64,000 nt of DNA, taken from NCBI GenBank assembly GCA_001689445.1, contig LUJN01000012.1:124001-188000 (forward strand), in the 5' to 3' direction. Positions 43,923 through 50,313 of the stretch are shown piece after piece (the first letter of the stretch is position 1; each line of letters starts with the position of its first letter). The notes beneath the pieces are model-generated. The model had not been told where the DNA came from. It did no database searches and worked only from the letters and a program-made list of their open reading frames with translations. The stretch is from Bacteroidales bacterium M3 (GTDB lineage Bacteria > Bacteroidota > Bacteroidia > Bacteroidales > Muribaculaceae). A program made the translations under genes and the position numbers.

Positions 43923-43930
43923 CAAAGATA
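43923..43930 (-). promoter_or_regulatory. Possible -7 box at the AraC regulator start
   Basis: Minus-strand TATCTTTG matches TAnnTTTG but lies only 5 bases from the ATG at 43918, leaving almost no leader. Confidence 0.35.
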
Positions 43931-44067
43931 ACCCGAAAACCCGCACCGTCCTCCATCCGGCACTTCCAAATTTGTCCTATTTCAACATTGTTAATATATA
44001 ACTACATATCAACAGATTAAAACCCGCACACTCCCAAAGTGGGACAAAAACAGGACAAATAACCGGC

Positions 44068-44445
44068 TCATACGTACCATCCAAAAAGATTGCGCGACAC
44101 CCACCATAATATAAAAGCCACGGCGCAACCTATAATGACAGGGGTGGAATTGACCCTGCGGTAGAAGTCGGGAAAACGGCGTCTTGTCATCTCGGCAAAC
44201 AGGAGCAACGCTATCAACGGCAACGCGGCGACAAGCGCGGCATTAAATCTCCAGGCGGCGGCAACATCGCCGTGAAGCAGGGCATGAACCGCCCGCTGGG
44301 ACCCGCATCCGGGACAACGCCACCCCGTCAGGACAAGAAAGGGGCATCGCGGGAAACGCATCGTGGATGGGTCAAGCGTGAAATACACCGCCACAAGCGC
44401 CAACAGCGCGACACACCCCGTGACGACCTTGGCCCGCGTTCTCAT
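44068..44445 (-). CDS. DUF2752 membrane protein
   Basis: 125 residues from MRTRAKVVTG; the start overlaps the stop of the preceding gene (ATGA). Three membrane helices (about 8-25, 66-84 and 101-120). The family motif FPRCPFLVLTGWRCPGCGSQRA, with three Cys in a CPFxxxTGxxCPGCGxxR arrangement, is intact. Function unknown. In Bacteroidota it is often paired with a GYF/CD225 protein, as here. Confidence 0.85.
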   Translation of the reverse strand: MRTRAKVVTGCVALLALVAVYFTLDPSTMRFPRCPFLVLTGWRCPGCGSQRAVHALLHGDVAAAWRFNAALVAALPLIALLLFAEMTRRRFPDFYRRVNSTPVIIGCAVAFILWWVSRNLFGWYV

Positions 44446-44885
44446 CAGAGTATCGCGTAAAACGGTATCATGACAAGAGCGGCAACTACCGTAATGAGAA
44501 TCCATGCCTGGGCACGGTTGGATGCCTTGACCGCCCCCGCATAATCCCCACGGTTGTATCGGGTGGTGACCTGCGTACTGTAGATTATCGCCCCTATCCC
44601 CAGCAGGTTGCAGCACAACACGGTGACGACTATCGACCATACGAGGTAAGTCGGGGGGCATGGTGGACGCAGGTCCTGCTGTGACCGCTTTTCCCATCCC
44701 GGCATAGGCTTGGCAAACAACGGGGCAAGCTCAGGCACAGTCGATGCGGGCACCCACTGCGGCAGCCCCTCATACCACACCATCGTCTGCGGCGTGAGAC
44801 CGCACGCAAGCAGCTGCCGGCCATCCATCGGCCCGACCTGCACGCCATTTATCATGGCCCAAAACTTGGATAGTTCAGAGTTCAT
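44445..44885 (-). CDS. GYF_2 and CD225-like membrane protein
   Basis: 146 residues. An N-terminal GYF_2-type domain (about 7-57: FWAMINGVQVGPMDGRQLL, TMVWYEGLPQWVPAS) is followed by a CD225/dispanin-type pair of helices (about 80-105 and 127-145) around the NRAQAWILI motif. The start at 44885 is kept because FWAMING is the first strand of the GYF domain; the Met at 44855 would cut into it. The first seven codons lie inside a 36-base direct repeat. Translationally coupled to DUF2752. Confidence 0.78.
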   Translation of the reverse strand: MNSELSKFWAMINGVQVGPMDGRQLLACGLTPQTMVWYEGLPQWVPASTVPELAPLFAKPMPGWEKRSQQDLRPPCPPTYLVWSIVVTVLCCNLLGIGAIIYSTQVTTRYNRGDYAGAVKASNRAQAWILITVVAALVMIPFYAIL

Positions 44886-44940
44886 AGTTCAAAGTTCACA
44901 GTTTCTTGGATAGTTCAGAGTTCATAGTTCAAAGTTCACA
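44865..44940. repeat. 36-base direct repeat covering the GYF/CD225 start codon
   Basis: Bases 44865-44900 and 44905-44940 are identical, 40 bases apart. The units are built of shorter words (GTTCA, CAAAGTTCA). The first copy includes the start codon and first codons of the gene at 44885. Confidence 0.85.
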
Positions 44941-45005
44941 ATTCGCGTGGAGGAGATTACAACGGAACAGCCCAAAACTCTACACTTTGAACTTTGACAT
45001 TTGCA

Positions 45006-45791
45006 CTATTCAAAGCGCCATGTGATGACGCCTGTCTGGGTGGCGGGGCCGTCAAGGGCGACGGAGAATTGCGACTCGCGGGAGGCCTGGATACAACGCT
45101 GGCGCACGGTCATGTTGGCCGCCGCAGGGCCTGACCCGCCGACATATGAAGGGGTGCCGACCACCTTGCCCTGCTTGTTGACGCTCACGCGTATGCGGAT
45201 GACACCCGCGAGGGTGCTTGACGGTCGTCCCCATCGGGCGACGGTGCGCCCCTTGAGGTCATGCCCCGGTGCGCCCGACAGCGCCCCCGTAGAGGCGTTG
45301 CCGTTGGGACTGCCGGCTTTTCCCGTGCCTTTGCCGCTGCCTCCGAAATTCACTCGGCTGTTAATCTTCTGCGCCTCCTCGCGACGCTGCTTTTCCCGCT
45401 CCTGACGGGCCAGCTCCTCCTTGGTCGGGCCTGTCTTTTCGGGACGCGGCTTCTCCTGTACCTTAGCAGGCGACTCCACCTTAGAGGTGACGAGAGGTGC
45501 CGGAGTGGCGGCTGCGCCCTCGTCGACGAGTTCGGTGCCCGGCTCGCCGGTCTCCTCAGCCGTCTTTTCGGCCGACGGCTCGTCGGAGGTCGTCACCGTT
45601 GCGGCGGGACGGTCGCCAAGCATCACGTACTCACCAGCAAAGAGTATCTCTGACGAGTCGACGGGCGGCCAACGACGCTCCTCGACAGGCGAGTAGCGCA
45701 TGTAGCCCATCACAAGGGCCACAAGCACGGCGAGGTGGAACAGCACTGTCCCGACCGCAGCGATAGCTCGGTTTTTATTGTCGGACTTCAT
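45006..45791 (-). CDS. TonB-like energy transducer
   Basis: 261 residues from MKSDNKNRAIAAVGTVLFHL, with one N-terminal membrane helix (about 12-32). The middle is rich in Glu, Pro and Lys (about 60-150) to span the periplasm. A Gly/Asn-rich linker is followed by a C-terminal TonB-type domain (about 190-261) with GVIRIRVSVNKQGKVVGTPSY and a terminal strand GVITWRFE. It passes proton-motive energy to outer-membrane transporters. Its start overlaps the exbD end by 17 bases. Confidence 0.85.
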   Translation of the reverse strand: MKSDNKNRAIAAVGTVLFHLAVLVALVMGYMRYSPVEERRWPPVDSSEILFAGEYVMLGDRPAATVTTSDEPSAEKTAEETGEPGTELVDEGAAATPAPLVTSKVESPAKVQEKPRPEKTGPTKEELARQEREKQRREEAQKINSRVNFGGSGKGTGKAGSPNGNASTGALSGAPGHDLKGRTVARWGRPSSTLAGVIRIRVSVNKQGKVVGTPSYVGGSGPAAANMTVRQRCIQASRESQFSVALDGPATQTGVITWRFE

Positions 45792-46254
45792 TGTCAGTGG
45801 AGGGTGTTGGGGCAGCTTGTGGCGCAGTCTGCGCTGCGGGAGCCTTGGTGGAAGGCTTGGTGGCAAGCACCATCTTCAGGTTGTTGCGTGCGCCGAGGTC
45901 GAGCACCTCGACGATTTTGCCGTAGGGAACCTCCTCATCGGCATATATGGCGATAAACTGCTCGGGGGCAGATTGCTGGGTCATGCGCAGGAACGTGAGA
46001 AGCGCGTCGGCCTCCACCGGCTGCGGCTCCTCGTTGCCAAACGAGGCATAGAGCCGCTGCTCGCGGTCGATAAACACGCGCGTGCCGGGCTTTATGGCCG
46101 TCTGCTCGGAGCTTTGGGGCAGGTTGACCTCCAACGCCGTCGGAAACACGAATGTGGAGGTGACCATGAAAAATATGAGCAGCAGGAAGATGACGTCGGT
46201 CATCGACGCCATCGAGAAAGCCGCCATCATATCGTGTTGACGTTTGAGTGCCAT
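45775..46254 (-). CDS. exbD: Biopolymer transport protein ExbD
   Basis: 159 residues with one N-terminal membrane helix carrying the conserved proton-path Asp (Asp20 in SMTDVIFLLLIFFMVTS), followed by a periplasmic domain. Works with ExbB to power TonB. The tail is Ala/Pro/Thr-rich (KPSTKAPAAQTAPQAAP), unusual for the family and partly overlapping the tonB start. Confidence 0.9.
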   Translation of the reverse strand: MALKRQHDMMAAFSMASMTDVIFLLLIFFMVTSTFVFPTALEVNLPQSSEQTAIKPGTRVFIDREQRLYASFGNEEPQPVEADALLTFLRMTQQSAPEQFIAIYADEEVPYGKIVEVLDLGARNNLKMVLATKPSTKAPAAQTAPQAAPTPSTDNEVRQ

Positions 46255-46279
46255 AGCGTTACGATTATAGTGGAAGCGG

Positions 46280-47008
46280 TTACTCGGCCGGCTCGTTGAG
46301 CAGGTCCATAAATTCCATAGTCTTGCATTCGAGCATCTTCATGACGCCGTTGATGCTCGACACAAGGTAGTTGTAGGCAAACAGGGCTATGATGCCCACC
46401 ACAAGACCCGCTACGGTCGTCACAAGGGCCTCATAGATGCCGCCTGCGAGCACGCCGATATTGGCGCCGCTCCCTGCCGAGGCGAGGGCGTAGAATGCCT
46501 CGACCATGCCGATCACCGTACCGAGAAATCCGAGCATCGGCGCGCCGGCGGCTGTAGTGGCAAGCCAGGGCAATCCCTTGCCGAGGCGGGCAATCTCGAT
46601 GTTGCCAGTGTTCTCTATCGCCACAAGCACGTCGTTCATCGGTCGACCGATGCGCGATATGCCCTTGCTTATGAGACGGGAGTAGGGGGTATCGGTGTTC
46701 TTACAGAGATTTTTCGCGCTCTCTATCTCGCCTTCGTGTATATAGTCCTTGATGCGGCGCATGAACGTGGGGTCCTCGCGCTCGGCCTTGCGTATGACGA
46801 TAAGCCGTTCGATAAACACGTAGATGCACACTATCGACAGCAGCGCGAGGGGTATCATGATGAAACCGCCCTTCAGGCAGAGATCCCATACCGACAGTTC
46901 GGCCGGGACTTCAGGTGCGGCGGCCTCGGAGGCTACGACCGCTGTCTGCGTGGCTGTCACCGTGTCGGCTATGACCGACTGTATCGACATCAAAATAGCA
47001 TTAAGCAT
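46280..47008 (-). CDS. exbB: MotA/TolQ/ExbB family proton channel
   Basis: 242 residues, three membrane segments (about 30-55, 140-165, 180-205). The family stretch LPWLATTAAGAPMLGFLGTVIGMVEAFYALAS is intact. Forms the proton channel with ExbD. It lies 32 bases after pdxJ and 25 before exbD, so pdxJ-exbB-exbD-tonB is one transcript. The Met at 46990 (MSIQSVIAD) is an alternative start. Confidence 0.9.
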   Translation of the reverse strand: MLNAILMSIQSVIADTVTATQTAVVASEAAAPEVPAELSVWDLCLKGGFIMIPLALLSIVCIYVFIERLIVIRKAEREDPTFMRRIKDYIHEGEIESAKNLCKNTDTPYSRLISKGISRIGRPMNDVLVAIENTGNIEIARLGKGLPWLATTAAGAPMLGFLGTVIGMVEAFYALASAGSGANIGVLAGGIYEALVTTVAGLVVGIIALFAYNYLVSSINGVMKMLECKTMEFMDLLNEPAE

Positions 47009-47040
47009 GATAAATAAGTTGTTTATAGATGGTTAGAATC

Positions 47041-47754
47041 CTATGCAAGACATGCCTTGTAGCGGCGTATCGTCTCCTCAAGCCCGAGATAGAGCGCGTC
47101 GCAGATGAGCGCATGGCCTATAGACACCTCGTTGAGGTAGGGGATGTTTTTCTTGAAAAACCGCAGGTTATCAAGATTTAGGTCATGCCCGGCGTTCACC
47201 CCAAGTCCGGCGCGGTGGGCGGCACGGCTGGCCTCGGCATAAGGCGCCACAGCCCCCTCGGGATCGGTGGGATACATGTCGGCGTAGGGCTTGGTGTAAA
47301 GCTCCACGCGGTCGGCTCCGGCCTTGGCGGCCAGACGTATGTTCTCGGGGTCGGTGTCGACAAATATCGACGAGCGGATGCCTGCGTCGCGCAGCGAGTC
47401 GACAATCCCCGTCAGAAACTCAAGATTGGCGGCCACATCCCAACCCGCGCTCGACGTCAGTACGCCGGGGGCATCGGGCACAAGGGTCACCTGCTCGGGC
47501 TTCACCTTGAGCACAAGGTCCATAAACTCGGGCGAGGGGTAGCCCTCGATGTTAAACTCAGTCTTGACAATGGGGCGCAACTTGTACACGTCGTCGTAGC
47601 GTATGTGTCTTTCATCGGGACGGGGATGCACCGTGATGCCGTTGGCCCCGAAACGCTCACAGTCGACAGCCACCTTTTCCACGTCAGGGACATTCTCCCC
47701 TCGGGCGTTGCGCAGGGTGGCCACTTTGTTGATATTAACGCTTAAATTAGTCAT
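47041..47754 (-). CDS. pdxJ: Pyridoxine 5'-phosphate synthase
   Basis: Last ring-closing step of pyridoxal phosphate synthesis, from deoxyxylulose 5-phosphate and 3-amino-2-oxopropyl phosphate. 237 residues from MTNLSVNINKVATLRNARG, the conserved N-terminus; the Met at 47769 is rejected. It has GITVHPRPDERHI near residue 45, VTLVPDAPG (about 95), and NAGHDLN and EVSIGHALICDAL at the C-terminus. Heads the pdxJ-exbB-exbD-tonB unit. Confidence 0.93.
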   Translation of the reverse strand: MTNLSVNINKVATLRNARGENVPDVEKVAVDCERFGANGITVHPRPDERHIRYDDVYKLRPIVKTEFNIEGYPSPEFMDLVLKVKPEQVTLVPDAPGVLTSSAGWDVAANLEFLTGIVDSLRDAGIRSSIFVDTDPENIRLAAKAGADRVELYTKPYADMYPTDPEGAVAPYAEASRAAHRAGLGVNAGHDLNLDNLRFFKKNIPYLNEVSIGHALICDALYLGLEETIRRYKACLA

Positions 47755-47823
47755 CGTATGCACTAACAAATCTTTTTATAGCAGCAAAGTGTTGAATAAT
47801 TAGTAGATATGGAGATTTTTTAC

Positions 47824-47831
47824 TACATTTG
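47824..47831 (+). promoter_or_regulatory. -7 box of the CBS-like gene and nadK
   Basis: TACATTTG matches TAnnTTTG. Transcription would start near 47836, so the ATG at 47840 would be nearly leaderless while the TTG at 47891 would have a 55-base A-rich leader. Confidence 0.5.
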
Positions 47832-47839
47832 TACTAAAT

Positions 47840-48424
47840 ATGCACTTTGTGACTGCAAAAATAATAAGAAACTCGCTAAAAAATAAAGTTTTGACCGCAA
47901 AAGATATCATATCGCCCAAATTATTGCCTGTGGCAACGGCGTCGCCCCGAGGGAGGCACACCGAGCGGCGTTCAGTGGCGGCATCGGCCCCACTGTCGCT
48001 CGTGCTGCGCCATGCCGGCGACTACGGGACGATGATGAATGTGGTCGATGACGATACCGGCGAACCTATAGGCACCATCGACGCCGAGGCGATAGCCCTC
48101 GCGGCGGCGGGACTGTTTCCCGCAGTCGGGGAGTCGTGCGACATCGTGGTGCGATGCCCTCGCGCCGACTATAGCGCGTCGGCGATAGCCCGCGCCGTGG
48201 AGGACTGCGACGCCCACCTGCTCAACCTCAACGTCACCAACGACGACCCGACAGGCACGGCGGTGACCGTCTCGCTGCGTGTCAGCCACTCGGGCGGCAC
48301 GGCGGTGGCCCGCTCGCTTGAGCGATATGGCTACTCGGTGGTCACCGTGGCGGGCGACGACGACCCTGTGGCCGACGTGGCCCGTGAGCGCGTCAATGAG
48401 CTGCTCCACTATCTGGAAGTATGA
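47840..48424 (+). CDS. Degenerate CBS-domain-like protein upstream of nadK
   Basis: 194 residues from the ATG, or 177 from the TTG at 47891 (TAKDIISPKLLPV), which fits the promoter better and looks like a CBS domain start. The region 18-90 resembles one CBS motif (MNVVDDDTGEPIGTIDAEAIAL). The rest (95-194) resembles the ACT-like C-terminal part of the Bacteroidota CBS protein found next to pdxJ and nadK, ending RVNELLHYLEV. The second CBS unit looks lost. Probably binds a nucleotide or small ligand; role unknown. Confidence 0.6.
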   Translation: MHFVTAKIIRNSLKNKVLTAKDIISPKLLPVATASPRGRHTERRSVAASAPLSLVLRHAGDYGTMMNVVDDDTGEPIGTIDAEAIALAAAGLFPAVGESCDIVVRCPRADYSASAIARAVEDCDAHLLNLNVTNDDPTGTAVTVSLRVSHSGGTAVARSLERYGYSVVTVAGDDDPVADVARERVNELLHYLEV

Positions 48425-48432
48425 TGAAGAAT

Positions 48433-48468
48433 AAGGTCCTTAAAGTCCTTAAGGTCCTTAAAGTCCTT
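48433..48468. repeat. 18-base tandem repeat before nadK
   Basis: AAGGTCCTTAAAGTCCTT occurs twice in a row (48433-48450, 48451-48468), each itself two near-identical 9-mers. It fills the 61-base gap between the CBS-like gene and nadK. Confidence 0.85.
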
Positions 48469-48485
48469 AACGACCTTATAAAACA

Positions 48486-49355
48486 ATGAGAATAGCCGTC
48501 TTCGGAAACACCTATCAGGAAAACCATATCGACCTGCTGGCGCGATTCTTCCGCTCGCTGGCCGACTACAACGTGTGGATAGAGATGGAGCACGGCTTCT
48601 ACCGATACCTCTGCGGGCTGCTCCCCTCCCCTCCACGAGTCCATGACTTCATCGACAGCGAGGAGTTCTCGGCAGCTCTCGCCATCAGCATCGGAGGCGA
48701 CGGCACATTCCTCCACACGGCCCAATGGGTTGGCGACAAGGGGATTCCCATACTCGGCATCAACACGGGCCATCTCGGCTACCTCGCCGACGTGCAGGTG
48801 GGCGAGGTCGACTCGCTGATTGACGACATCTTCAACGAGCGGTACAAGATTGAGGCACGCACGCTCATCCGGGCCGAGTGTGACGACCTCCCGATTGACA
48901 CCTGGCCCTATGCCCTCAACGAGGTCGCCGTGCTCAAGCAGGACACCTCGTCGATGATATCCATAGACACCGCCATCGGCGACGCCCCGCTGACTACCTA
49001 CAAGGCCGACGGGCTTATCGTGGCGACCCCCACCGGCTCGACAGGCTATAATCTCGCCGTCGGAGGCCCGATAATCGAGCCTACAACCCCTTGCTTTGTC
49101 ATCTCCCCCATCGCGGCCCACTCGCTGACGATGCGCCCGCTCGTCATCGACGACAACAGCCGCCTGCAGCTCTCCACCACCTCGCGCTCGGCCTCATACC
49201 GCCTGAGCCTCGACGGCCGCTCGGTGTCGCTCCCCCGGGGCACAACGGTGAGGCTGTCAAAGGCCCCGTTCACCACGCAGGTGGTGCAGCGTCTCAGCCA
49301 CCACTTCACCGACACACTGCGCTCCAAGCTGCTATGGGGGATTGACCGCCGATGA
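48486..49355 (+). CDS. nadK: NAD kinase
   Basis: Phosphorylates NAD to NADP. 289 residues. GGDGTFLHTA begins at residue 70 and the second motif is TPTGSTGYNLAVGGPII (about 181-197). The C-terminal strand domain carries HSLTMRPLVIDD. Its stop overlaps the start of the next gene (ATGA). Confidence 0.95.
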   Translation: MRIAVFGNTYQENHIDLLARFFRSLADYNVWIEMEHGFYRYLCGLLPSPPRVHDFIDSEEFSAALAISIGGDGTFLHTAQWVGDKGIPILGINTGHLGYLADVQVGEVDSLIDDIFNERYKIEARTLIRAECDDLPIDTWPYALNEVAVLKQDTSSMISIDTAIGDAPLTTYKADGLIVATPTGSTGYNLAVGGPIIEPTTPCFVISPIAAHSLTMRPLVIDDNSRLQLSTTSRSASYRLSLDGRSVSLPRGTTVRLSKAPFTTQVVQRLSHHFTDTLRSKLLWGIDRR

Positions 49356-50053
49356 ACTACGAACTCATTCACCCCGACATCGGCACGGTGCTCGTCACCG
49401 TGCGCCGCAACACGCGCTCCATGACGATGCGTTGGCGCGACGGCGTGATGCACATGGGCGTCCCGCCAACAGCCACCCCGCACGAGGTCATGCAGACGCT
49501 TGACCGCTACAGCTCCCGCCTTATGGCCCGCAAGCCGACAGTGCGGTTTCGCCCCGGCGACACGCTGCAATTTGAGGGACTGACGGTCACCATCGGGCGG
49601 CAATCGCTACGCCCCGACAAGATTGTGGCGCAATTGCGCGCCAACGACGGCACAGTCTCCATCGGCTCGGCAATCAACACCGACAGCGACGAGACCGCCC
49701 GCTCGGTGAGCCGCCTGATATGCCGCATGGCATTGCGTGTCGCACCCGACTGCCTCATTCCTCGCGGACGCGAACTGGCGCGCCTCCATGGCCTCTCGCC
49801 GCGTGGCTGGGAGATAAGCCGGGGACACCGCAAGCTGGGTCACTGCACCTCGACGCGCATCGTCTCCCTGAGCTACGTCCTGATGTTCCTGCCGCCCCAT
49901 CTGCGCGACTACATCATCCTTCACGAGCTTGCCCACCTCTCGGAAATGAACCATAGCGACCGCTTCCACGCCCTCTGCGACCAATACTGCAACGGCCGCG
50001 AAAAGGCCCTCATCGCCGAACTCCGCCGCTACCCCTGGCCCATCCTCCTGTAA
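49352..50053 (+). CDS. YgjP/DUF45 family zinc metalloprotease
   Basis: 233 residues. The zinc motif is His191-Glu-Leu-Ala-His195 in LHELAHLSEMNHSDRFHALCD, with the HSDRFH motif supplying the third ligand, as in the YgjP-like family. The first 150 residues form the usual antiparallel domain, with GHRKLGHCTSTRIVSLSYVLMFLP before the active site. Substrate unknown. Start overlaps the nadK stop (ATGA), so the two genes are translationally coupled. Confidence 0.88.
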   Translation: MNYELIHPDIGTVLVTVRRNTRSMTMRWRDGVMHMGVPPTATPHEVMQTLDRYSSRLMARKPTVRFRPGDTLQFEGLTVTIGRQSLRPDKIVAQLRANDGTVSIGSAINTDSDETARSVSRLICRMALRVAPDCLIPRGRELARLHGLSPRGWEISRGHRKLGHCTSTRIVSLSYVLMFLPPHLRDYIILHELAHLSEMNHSDRFHALCDQYCNGREKALIAELRRYPWPILL

Positions 50054-50059
50054 CCCCAT

Positions 50060-50310
50060 GTTTTTAGACATACGAACATAGGGACATAAAGCTACGCGAC
50101 GTGTAATTGTAGACATAAGGACATAAGAACATAGGGCTGACGCGACCTCAATTATATATATATAAAGGTTTTGCGTCAGCCTTATGTCCTTAAAAGTGGG
50201 CGCGTAAGCCCTATGTCCCTATGTCCCTATGTCCCTATGTCCCTATGTCCCTATGTCCTTATGTCTAAAAATTTGTTCGTATGTCTAAAAATTCCTGTCC
50301 GTTTGTCTAA
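50060..50310. repeat. Repeat region with inverted arms and an octamer array
   Basis: The left part has repeated words AGACATA, GAACATAGGGACATA and GGCTGACGC (50135-50143). The right part has GCGTCAGCC (50173-50181) and CTTATGTCC, the inverted partners. Six perfect tandem copies of CTATGTCC follow at 50211-50258, then TTATGTCT words. Related words recur at 53490-53525 and 53975-54125, on the other side of the LRR surface protein gene. Confidence 0.85.
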
Positions 50311-50313
50311 GAA

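Noticed and set aside
50211..50266. Octamer array as a possible CRISPR
   Set aside because: Units are contiguous 8-mers without spacers, and no cas genes are present.
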